Assembly: GCF_000686945.1 (NCBI RefSeq)
Contig: NZ_KK366041.1
Span: 21,685-85,684 of the forward strand
Length of the DNA stretch: 64,000 nucleotides
From: Selenomonas sp. AE3005
GTDB lineage: Bacteria; Bacillota; Negativicutes; Selenomonadales; Selenomonadaceae
Direction of reading: 5' to 3'
This document shows, in pieces, positions 37,201-49,200 of the stretch. Below the pieces are notes generated by a model that had not been told where the DNA came from, ran no database searches, and saw only the letters and a program-made list of their open reading frames with translations. Position 1 is the first letter of the stretch; each line of letters opens with the position of its first letter. The position numbers and the translations under genes were made by a program.

Positions 37201-40200
37201 TGGCAGCCCGCTCCGTCTGTATGCTGCTGCCGCTGTCCTTGTTCACCAGCTTGTCGCTGACGGCGTAAAGCATCATGTCCTTGGTCCACTCGAATTTACG
37301 ATTTTCCGGCGCTGCCTTAGCAGCCAAATCCTTATAGGCAGCATCTGCCTCAAGATACTTAGTTGCATTTTCGTACTGCGCATACTTGTAGGCGGCGGAG
37401 TTAGCCTGCAGGAACTCGTCTGCTGTTTCATAGCTTGTATTGTCTTTCTTACGATACTGGGAATAATTTTTATCCGCCAGCTTAAAAGCCAGATAGTCCT
37501 TATCACCATTTTTCTCTAAATCCTGAAGAGCGCTTGCCGAAAGACTTCCATAGTGCGCTTTGTTGTCAAGATAGGATTGATACGCAGTTCTCTCTGCATT
37601 AGCTTCTTCTTGCCACTGAGTCTGCGTCTTACCCCCCTTATTAACATCATATACTTCTTCTATATTCGCTTTGTAGTCATCGCGAGCCTTCTCCAGCCCC
37701 TCGATATACGCCCCCTTATAAGTATAGTTCCCATTTGCATCCTTTTCGCCGTCAATCAAGCCGGCATCAATCCAGCGATGCACCATATCATCCACGGCCT
37801 CCGTGGAGCCGGATTTGTCGTCGCTGGGAAGCCCATCAATGAAACCGCCGTTTTCGACTTTCAGCGTCACGTCTCCAGTCTTGGACTCAATCTTGCCTAC
37901 GCGCATATCACCGCCAGCTGCCGACTCGGTCAGATAGATGTCACCGTGGGCACTGGCGTTGACCTGGGCACCGTAGCGGTCCGTGGCATAGACCAGATCC
38001 GAACCAGCGATTTGGATGGCCTGAGCAGAGGTGCCAATGCCGCCATTCTTACTGGTCAGATTGATGCCACGTCCCTCGACGGTTATGCCGCTGCCAAACT
38101 GGGTGATATTCCCTGAGGCGTTCAGCGTCACATCACCAATGGCCGCATCCTTATTGAAGCCAACATTCCCATCCTGGCTCTTCAGGGCCACGATTTCCAC
38201 GTTCCCGGGCAGGGACTGATTATTCAGCAAGCCACCCGTAGCAGTGATGTCGATATCCCCTTTGCCATTGGAAACGGCAGTGAGCTTGATATTATCCGTC
38301 GCAATGCTTCCGTCCATCGAGCCGATGGACGCGATATGGATATTCTTGATATCGTTCTTGGCCGACAGATTCACGATCTCGCTCTTCAGGGTCGTGCCGT
38401 CTTTTTGTAAGATGCCACCCGCTTGCGAGTCAATAGTCAGCGCAGCCTGATTATGGGAGTTCGCCACATTGCCCGTCAGGTTGATGCTGCCGCCTGCGGC
38501 GTTGGTGCTCTTGATATCGATCTTGCCCTTTTCGTCGCCGAGCAACCCGATAGTAATGGGCTGGGATGCGTTCAGTGTGTAGTTGTAGAGTTGAACGGTT
38601 TTCGTTCCGGTTTTCCAGCGATCCTTGGTATGTTTGAACCAGCCGAGGAACCCGCTTCGCCATTCATCGTGCGTCCTCTCCTTAATCTCTGAACTCAGGA
38701 CACGGGTACTCCCATCCAATTGCAGTTTGTCACTGTCTGGGGTATTGTTGCTTCCTTGCTTAATAACCGCGCCCTCGGGCAGTCCGAGTTTCTTTTGATC
38801 GTTTATTTCAACGGGCGTTTTATTCTTTGACATCTCTTTAAGCTGAGTTTCATTCACCGTCTCGATTGCGCCCCATAAACCTTTTCGCACATAGTGCTCA
38901 AAGGTTTGGGTTGTCTCCACGCTGACGCCGTTGACCCAGCTGTAGGTCTGGTCTTTTTTTACACCGTATGTCAAGTCATTTCCAACGGAAAGGTTATTCC
39001 CTGTCTTTGCAGCACTCGCATAAAGATCTCCGTCGTTCCTGTGGTCTTTCAAATACTGCGCATAGTGATCAATCGTGCGGGTCTGTCCCTTCCTGTACTC
39101 GGTCCAGGTATCCTTGGCCGTATCGGCGATGGTGATGACGCCTTCCCGCTGGTTGTTGAGGACATTGCCCACGTTCATATCGAGAGCGGTCTGGTTCGTC
39201 ACGGAGATGATAGCCGCGCCGTCCGCCGCCAGGATCTTGCCCTGGCCGGTGCTGGCAATCATGCCCGTCAGATAGACCTTGCCGCCCGCCGTATCGATGT
39301 CCTCCACAAAGAGTTGTTTCGTGGACGGATCCCAATAGACCTGCGGCACATAATCAAAGACTTTGTCCGTTTGGTTCCACTGCGCACCGCCATCGTTGAC
39401 CTTATACATGGTGCGGTTCTGCACAACCGCCGCACGGTCGGCAGACATCTTCTGCGCTTTGGCCAAATCCGTCTCCGTCACCGTGGCGGTGTAATTCTTA
39501 TAGCCGCTCTGAATCAAGCCGTTCACATTGATATTGGAAGCGGAAACATAGACATCCCGACCGGCAATATAGCCCGTAGCCGTTTGAGAAGAAGCAGACG
39601 GGGAATACGTCTCGGTACTGCTCTTTGAATCCGAATTCGTTTCGCTCAGGCCAAGAGCATTTTTCATCTCAGCGGCCTTCGTCGCCAAATACTTCTCTGG
39701 ATCGCCGTTGATGTTGACAATACCCTCTTTGTAATCCTGGGCAATGGTACCATTGGCCGCAACAAGGGTGACCGTGTTCCCGAATACGCCTGTGGGGCGA
39801 TCCGTCGTGCCGCCGCTGATGCGGATATCCCCGCTGGCATTGTTGATGGTCACATTGCCATGGAAATTGCTGATCTTGCCGTTGACCTCCACATCGGTGA
39901 TGGCGGTATAGGTAAACTTTCCATCACGTATATCTTTTTTGTACTGCGTCTTTTCTGCGTCCGTCAAATCGCTGTTGTCAATCTCCTGCGCAAGCCTGGA
40001 CGTCAACGAAAGGGTGCTCGTCTTGTCCCCGCTGAAGGTCTTGGTGTTCAGCACCTTCAGTCCCGCCGCTTCGCCGTTGGTTACGCCGTAGATTTCACTG
40101 AAGCGCGCTCCGGATTTGCTGACATTGATTTCATTGATTTTCTTGTTCCCCTCTGTTGTGCCCGGCGGAATGACGTTGTCTTTATTATAGACAATCTGAC

Positions 40201-43200
40201 CGCCCTGCTCTCCCATAATGATGTTGTTGATCTTCAGATAGGCGTCTGATTCGTTCGTAATGGTGACGCTGGGGGCGGAGTTGGCATGGAGTTTCCCCGT
40301 GCCGTTGAAGTCATTGGCCTGCACGTTGATATTGCCGCCGCTGGCAGCGATATCCGGAATTTCCACATAGTAAACGGGACGATTGGAATCGTTATCCAAT
40401 CCCAAATCTCTCATCTTTTGCTGAATCCTGTCACGCTCGGCGATATAAGCCGCCATTTGGGTTGCGTCTCCCTCATAAGCGGCAATCAGTTTTTTCAGTT
40501 CCGCAAGTCGCGCGCCCAGGGTATTGGCATAATCAAAGTTTCCCTGCGTAACGCCGTTCTTCACCCGATTGTTGGCCCGATTGTCTGGGGCCGTGATGGT
40601 CAGCCCGTTCGCCACGCTGCCGCCGATGATCAGATTGATGGGATCGGCAGTGCCCGCAATCAGGGAGCCGGTGACGCTCACCGTGCTCGTTTTGGGCATA
40701 GCTTCTTCCGCCACGACCGCATCAGAGGACAGGAACTTCTTGTTGATTTCTTTGCCGCCGTTCACCCATGCCCACTTGCTCTCGTCCGTAACTACATTTT
40801 CCTTGCCGCCGCTGGCGATAACATTGATATCTTTCGTGGAGCGCACCGTACCGCTGACGTCCACCGCGCCCCTGTCGGCGACGCTATTGTAATTCACCGT
40901 GGGGGAAGAAACGGGGATGGCCGTATAGTTATAGACACCCGCCTTGAGGTCGACGTTCAGATTGGAAAGAACACCGCCCTCGCTGGCGCCTGCATACAGG
41001 CCCACATTGCTGCCACTTTCGATGGTACCCGCCACATTTACATTGCTCTTGCGGTTCATGGTAGTCTCGTTCTTGCCAACGAGGACGCCGACAGCGCCCC
41101 CTACCGTGGCGTCGGCATGAGAATTCACTTTATGTTCGTCATAGGCGGCAAGGATGATGTCCTTGGCGGAAGCCGCCTTTTCATTGCTTAGTGCCGCGCC
41201 CCCCTTTACGTCCACCGTGTTGTTCACGGTAATATTGTTTTCAGTGACCGCATCCACAACACCTACTGCTGCACCGCCCTTGGCAGACGCATGGTTCGTC
41301 AGGTCGTTGTTAGAGGACGCAATGTATTCCTGCAAGTTGTTGGTAGTGATTTTCGCATTGCTGCCAATGGTGACAGTGCCGTTTTCCGTGACATCCAGCA
41401 GGCTGCGCAGACGGTTGCCGGAAATGGCACCGCCGAAATGATCTTTCAACGTATATGTCTGCACATCCTTGTTGCCCTTAGAATCGGTATCGTCATAGGC
41501 TCCTGTGTCAGCAGCGTTCGCTGTGCCGATGTGGACACGGTCAGCGTTGATGACCGTATTATCTGCCACTGTAGCATTCGTGGTTGTATTGATCTTGTTC
41601 TCCACACTGGTACCGCCCACGCCAATCACGCCGCCATGACCTTCCGTGGCCGTGAGTTTCGTCTCATCCTTCTGTTCGGCGAGAAGATAGACTTCGCCCG
41701 CAACATCCCACTTGCCGCCGAGGGTACTCGTGACCTTATTCGTAGATTTATTATCCACATGGGAGCCAATATAGCCTGCGAGGCCGCCACCACCAGCATC
41801 GGCCAGGGCTTTGCCCTTATTTTCGCCATAGGAGAAAACTCCCAGGCTGTTCAGTTTGTTCGTAACGCCGCTTTTACCCGTAAGCGTGGTGGTCAGCGTC
41901 TCATCGCCACTGATGATGGCTCGCGAATTGCCCACAGCCACGCCACCCACGGTGACATCATAGATATATGCCTTACGATCCACATAGGACATATTGCCCA
42001 AAAAGAGGGTGGTATTCTCGCCAAAGGTGCTGTTCGCCACATCGACCTTACCATTAGCCGTGGTTTCCAAGCGAACCGTATCCGGTGACACTGCCCCGGC
42101 GGAGATATTGTGCCCCTTGACATTGCCTTCGAGGGTGCGGCTGTTGGCGTTCCCCAGCATGGAGCTGAATATCGCCGTATTGGCGTTGAAAGTACCGCCG
42201 GCGACGCTAACTTCCGCTCCCATATCCATAACGCCCTTGCCCCGCATCGTGCTGATGCCGAGTACCGAAACGGCAGTATTGCCCGCGCTGATATTGGCCG
42301 TAGTGTCATTGGCTGCGCCCAGTTGGAAGGTGTTGGCCGTAAACGTGCCATCAGTCCCCGTAATTTTGGCCGCAGCATTCCCCTTGATTATCTTTCCGCT
42401 GCTGTCCTTCTCGCCATCCTCGATGGTCGCATGGTTCACCGCAACGTTTATGCCGCCTACACCAACACCCTGGGTATGAGCTTCCAGCGTGTTGGCTCTC
42501 TTCGCGTCGATGGTTATATCCTTGCCGGCGGCGATATTGTTCGTCCCTGCCAACGTGACACCCACGTTGTTTTTATTTTCCACACTGGCAAAAGTGGTGG
42601 TGACGTTCGCCGCAGCGACGCCCACACTGAGAATATTGGACTTATGTTTGCTCTCGTCCGTTGCGGCCACGGTGACATTTTCCGTGCCGGTAATGGAACT
42701 GTTCGCGATATTAACGTCCGTCGCACCCTTGTTGACGATGCCCGCGTAGCCGACACCCACGCCGCCAAGAGCACCCACGGTGACAGCCGTCACCTTGACA
42801 TCGGAGCCTTGTTTGCCATCCTGAGCCTGGGCCTGCGTCTGTATAGCGTTAATGTTGACATTTTTACCCGTGATGTTGGCGCTGTTCATAGTTACATCGG
42901 TGTCGTAGTTCGTATGAATGATGGCATCTGTGACGTTCACAGATGCGGCGCCGGCCGCCGTAACGCCCACATTTTTGGCAAAAATATCACTGGTCTCTTT
43001 CGCCAGCACATTGACATTATTCCCAGCCAACAGTGTAGTTCCATCGACTTCGGTATGGATTCCCATCTTCTTGGTATCGGGCGTAGAAAGGCTTACGCTC
43101 GTATTTCTGGCCGTTGCAAGGTCACTATCCGTGCCCTTCAGGCCGAAGAACTTCGCACCAGCGCCCAGGGACCCCTTAGCCGCGTTCACACTGGTCAAAT

Positions 43201-46200
43201 GCTTGTTAATCTCATTTTGGGTAGTGGCATTAACGCCCGTGACGTTGCCGCTCTCGTCTTTGGCACTCGAAAGCTGAGCATCCGTGATGCCCTTGTTAAT
43301 AGAGGTGACAGCCACATTGACACCCACACCGATACCGCCGGCAGCCGCGCCCGTCACCTGACTGTCAAAGCTGCGCGTTTCTTCTGCCGTCACGTCAATA
43401 TCGTTTGCTGCCTTTACGGAACTGTTGCCCGTCACATGAGCGCTGACGCTGCTGTTGATATTGTTCAGGGCGACAGCCACACCGACACCGCCAACACCGC
43501 CGGCACCTACACCGCCCGTGGCTTTTACCGTCAGTTTATCCTCGGCTTTCACGGTGGCATCATAAGCTTCCAACTGACTTCTGGTGACCAGAGCCGCCGT
43601 CTCACTGGTGGTATTATTTATACCCACGTTGGCAGCCACGCCCGCACCTATGCCTGCACCTAAGCTGGCTGTAACCAAAAGATTATTCCATTTATTCTCG
43701 TTTTTCGCCGCGACGGAGATATTCTTTCCTTCCGTGCTCTCCTTGGCTTTCAGACTGCTGTCCGCCACTTCTGCCTTGACCGTTGACGTATCGTCCATAA
43801 CGGACACACCAGCCCCAGCCGCTACCGCAACCATGCCAACAGACGCACTGACCGAGACATTCTCTGTGTGACTGTTGCCAAGATGCTCAGCCTGAATCTT
43901 CGCTTGGCCGTCAAATTCTGCGTTAACGTTTTTCAAGAGCGCACTGGTGACGCTGGTGTTCTTGTGGCGCATGATGCTGTCACCGGAGGAAACGCTCACT
44001 TTGCCAGCACTGCCTGCCGCCGCAAAGGACAAAGCTGAAGAGCCATGCTTAGCTATGGCATCCACAGTCAGATTTTTGGCGTATACATTCTTCTTTGTGG
44101 TGTTGGAGGAAATCTCCGCCACCGTCTGCCGCCCCAAAGTCTCCCAATTAGCGGACACACCAACAGAGACGCCCACGCCGCCACCGCCGATGGAGGGCGT
44201 ACCGGTAAAGGTGCCAAGATTCGTATAGTCAACGGCGTTCACATTAACATCAGATGCATTGCCAGCGGAATTGATGGCGGTATTCTGAATTTTAGCCGTA
44301 GTGGAGCTGGGCTTGTCGGCTGTTTCTCCCTGAATAGAATTGATGTTCACCGTACCGTCAACGTTGACGCCTACACTGGCAGAAATCGCCGCGCCTCCAG
44401 AGGACAATTGAGAGATGATCGTATGCGTAGCCGAGCTGTCCACCACAATACCTTTCTTTTCCACATCGGTACGGCTGCTGCTAAGCTGGTCTCTGGTGGT
44501 CTCAACAGTCAATTTTTCTGCTTTGAATACCTTGTCAGCGCTCGGTCTGGAAACTTTGATGGCCTCCCCGTCTGCAGCCGTAAGGGAACCGCCGCTCACC
44601 AAAGCATTGGTGCTGCCGGTTATTTTGTTGATGGAGACAGCTGCCCCGAGACCTACCTTGGTATTGGCACCAATGGCAAATCCCCCGGCGAAATTGTAGA
44701 GGCGGTCGTCGCTCTGCGCTACCACGCCTACACTGCTGTTCGAGGTGAGGTTCTGATTCTTGAGGATGGCGTCCACGTTGTTGCCAATGTAGTTGTAGCT
44801 GCCGGAACCGGCAAAGGCCACCTGACCACCTACGCCTACCAGTCCTCCTACGCCTACAGAATGGATATCGCCATCCCCCGTAGCCCGCACCTGCGTAAGG
44901 CCGGCATTGACCGTAGTGGTACCGCTGTCCGTGGCCATTTCCGCCTTGGTATCCTGATTCATGCGGTTGATGGCAACGCCTGCAGCGCCCTTAACCTGAG
45001 ACCCGATAGACACACTGCCACCGACACCCACGGTGTTAATCTTGCTCTTGGTGTCAGCCGTAACATCGATGGTTGGATGATTAGACGAACTGCCGGCGTT
45101 GATATCGCTGTTGTTCAGAGCAGCCGTGCTGTCCTTATAGATATCCGATACAGCGGCGCCCCCTTGAAGGTTGAACCAATTTTTGCCCCAGCCCACGCCA
45201 AAGCCGGCGCCCACAGTGATAACACGGGACTTCTCCAGTTCATTTTGGTCATTTTTCTTGCTGTCCTTGGCAGATACTTCAATCTTGCCATCATTCGTTG
45301 TAGTGATATCGGCATGATTGATTTCGGCCCGCAGTCTCTCCTTGTTGCTGGACGAACCAACGGACGTATAAGCCACAGCACCGCCGACGCCCACTTTCGT
45401 GCCGCCGATAGATACGGCACCGGCTACAGTGGTCTTTTTCGACAGTTCCTCAGCCGTGACGGAAAGTTCCTTCAAGTTTTCCAGTTTTGTATTTCCATCT
45501 GCGGTCTTGCCGTCAATGACACTCTCTGTGTTGTTCACGCCACGATTGATGGCTACAGTTCCCACTGCACCGGCAACAGACTGGCTAGTATTCACCTCCA
45601 CACCGCCAGCCACAGCCAAAGCCTTGCTCTGGTTGGTGGTTGCCAGCTTGACGGAGTTATCCGTACCGTTTGCGTCCAAAATAACAGTGTTCCCAGTCAG
45701 ATATGTTCCGGTGGTGTTGTTGAGCGAATTGTATGCCAAAGACAGCCCCATAGCCATGCCCTTGCCGCCAGCCACTTCACCGGCGATATTGATGATGGAT
45801 GAGGTATTCTGCGCCTGCTGGCTGATATTTTTGCCCGTGATGGTATTGTTGGCAAAATTGACCTTTGTATCATTCTTGAGGTCATTCCAACTGCCGGAAC
45901 CGGCACCGTTGAACGCCTTGCCGCCAATGGCCACACCTGCCCCTACGGAAATAATCTTGGCATCTGTTGCCGCCTCACCATTCACGTTGTCGGCCGTAAT
46001 GGTGGAATCTTTGATATCTGCCGCGATATCGTTCTTCACATAGTTGTAGGCAATACCTGCACCGGCAGCCACATCACTGCTCAGACCACCTGCCATAGCG
46101 GCAGTAATGGTAAGGCTATGATTTTTGCCCAATTCATCCTTGGCAGCGCTCTCGTCTTGCGCGGCAGCATCTGCAATCTTGCCTTCGTCAGTATTTTTTA

Positions 46201-49200
46201 CCTCAGCATCCAAAGCAGATTGCTCGTCACCATTCTGCAGATAGCCTTCCCCCGTAGTATCAATGCCTTTTTCCTCCAGGGTGTCCTTATTCTTTTTATC
46301 CGCATCTACTGCGTCTTTCAGCAGAGATTTCGTCTGCGAATCCAGTTTGCCGTTGCTCTCAATTTGCTGTTTTTCATCCGTACGTTCCGTATCCGTCTTT
46401 TGTACAGGGATTTCCCCGGCCTTAACATTTACTGAATTGCCCGTATCTCCTTTTACAGTTGCCCCGGAAATATAGGCACTGGTAGTGTTCTTCACGCTGC
46501 CATAAGCGAAAGCGCCATTGAAACCGTAGCCGCTCTTGCTGCCTGCTGCCGCGCCATTAATCTGCGTAGTCCCCTTTTGAGCCTCCACATTCACCAACTG
46601 GAATTTATTCTGATAGCTGCCGCCGATAATGCCGCTGGACAGGTTGTTTTCCAGATTGCTGATGGCTACCGCGCCGCCCACGCCCACATTGGTGCCTGCA
46701 CCGCTGGTAGAATTAGCTGCCAGAGCCCCTGCAATCTGGAAGTCCGTGCTCGCAGCCTTGTTAGCAATCGTGCCGCCGTCAGCTGCGCTGGTGACCGTAT
46801 TATTCAGCAACAGGGCATGGATATCCTGTTTGGCTTTGTTATAGTACACAACACCGGCACCGGCCACATTGGTGCCAGAACCCTTGGCAGTGCTCACGCC
46901 CATGCCTGCCGCTACTTCAATGCCAGTCTTGGCGGCCGAATTGGAGACAGACTGCACCTGCTGCAGGGTGGAATTCCGTAAAATGGAATCCACATCACGA
47001 CTCACGCTATTCATGGCGAACGTACCGCCTATGGCTACCTGGGTGTTGGAATTGTTCTCTTTCAGGGAATGTTTGATATTTGTGCCGCCCAAGGTGATGG
47101 AACCAAGGAAATCCGTAGCGGAAAGCGCAACGGACTCCACAGCGGCAGACTCACTGTTCTGCACCGTCACATTATTAAGTACAGCATCCGTACGGCCGCC
47201 CAGGAAGGTCAGGGCTGCACTGCCCTCAAGACCAATGGACGCACCAGCGCTCTCATTGGCAGCAGGAGCAGCGCCGCCAGTCTGCGGTGTTTCTTCCGGA
47301 TTTGCCGCCGTACTGGCTTCTTTAGCCGCTCCCGCTGCAGTTGGCGCAGCACTCTCATTCTTAGAGTTTACATTGTCCTTTTCAATATCCTGGGCATTCT
47401 TCTTGGCCTCTCCTGCCCCTTCATCGCCCTGCTTGGACCACTTCGTCCACTTCTCAGAATCCTTCTTGGCATTTCCACCTTCGTCCGCTGCATTTTCAGC
47501 GGTGGAGGTTGTTGCCTTGGCCTTGGCATCGTTCTGGAGCATACCCGTAGTAACAGCTGTAACAGTCAGACTGCCCGTGGCAATGCTGCCTTGGGCATTG
47601 CCCGTAGTGGAATTCCCCAATTTACCAGCCAGCGTATCCCCGGCAATGTTTCTCGCCAAAGCTGCATCCTGATAGATTTTCTGCGCAGCTTTTTCTGCAT
47701 CCGTAGTACTGCCGGAGGGCGCACTAATCCCCTTGCCAGTATCGCCTACCATGGCGATACTGTTCACGTCGTAATTGACAATGCCCACACCAATGCCAAA
47801 CGCCTTGGAACCTGCAGTTCCTGACGTTTCACTGCGGGCAGAGTTATCCACATTTGTTGCGTTGATAGCGGTGATAATAGCCGCCCCTGGAGCATTGACC
47901 TTGGTTTCATCATCCAGCGACACAACACTGTTGCTATCCCCATAGGAAAGGGCCACCATACCGGAAACGCCGATGGAGTCCCCTTTCCCGGCATTTTTGA
48001 CTTCATTCTTCGCATCGAGAGAATTATTCGCCGTGGTGCTTACGGTTGCCCCGGTGAGTTCTACACCTTTACCGGTCATAATCAGGCTGTTGCTACTGAT
48101 GTTTTGCAGGCCGACCGTAGCACCGACGCCTACTTTACTGTTTTCCTCGGTAGCACCATAAGTTCCCTGGGCATTGGCAGCAGCATCAGTAGACAGCGTT
48201 ACCGCAGTACCTTCGACCTTGCTCTGCTGACCTAAAAGAACAATGGCATTATTCTTCAAGGTGTTGATGCCCACGGAGCCATCCAGCACTACTGTAGCAG
48301 GTTTTTCCTCAGTTGCCTTGCCCTCACTGCTCACCGCATAGGACAGGACACTGGTCGTATCCTTGTCGTCTTTCTTGTATTTGCCCATGCCTGCTGCAGC
48401 ATCAAGGGCTACTGCCCCACCCTTGATTTGGGCAGACTTGTCCCCATCACTATCCAGCACAATATTGGCATTGTTCTTCACATTGCTGACCAATACGGCC
48501 GCACCGACTTCCACTTTGGCAGAGTTCGCCTGCGCATTCTTCACCGTAAGGTTCAGGCTGTCCTCTTTTTCTGCAGAGGCATTCAGCAAGGTTTTAGCCG
48601 ACACGTTGACAGAACCGTCCGGCGTCGCCGCATTCTCCGGTTTTGCAGCCGTAATAACAGCATTCTTCCCAATGGTAACATGGGCGTCATTCTTGTTGGC
48701 AAAGACACCTACGCTGGCACCGAGGCCAAAAGCTGAGGTTTTCGCTGCATTATCGCCGCCCTCATTAGTACCTTCCACCTTGTCCTTGACATCCTTGACG
48801 CCGCCTTTGCCATCTTTACCTGCAGCATCTTTGGTCTTTTCGTCATTAGCATCTACCGAGGCGTCTTTTATCACCTTGGTGGGTTCTTTCGACTTCTGTT
48901 CGCTCTTTATCTCAGCCGCGGATTTTTCCGAATCAGGTTTGCTTTTCTCTGCTTTAGCAGCATCATCATCGGTCTTTTTATCCGCCTCACTTGTTTCTGC
49001 GGTTTTCTTGCCTGTGCTGCTGCCTGAATTAGGAATGGTATTGTCCACCTTCATTTTCAATCCGGTAATATTGTTCTCCGCTTTGATATCCACGGCACCG
49101 GCCGTAATGGAACGGTTTATGATTACATCGGCACTGGTGTCATAGTTAGCCACGCCCACATTGGAGACTACATAGCTCTGTGCCCCCACAGCGCCCGCAT

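Noticed and set aside
34709-37519. 936-codon plus-strand frame inside the giant adhesin gene, and other long plus-strand frames across 31-50 kb
   Set aside because: Antisense of repetitive, Ala/Thr/Val/Gly-rich coding sequence, which leaves few stops in the opposite frame; no signal, motif or ribosome site supports them.
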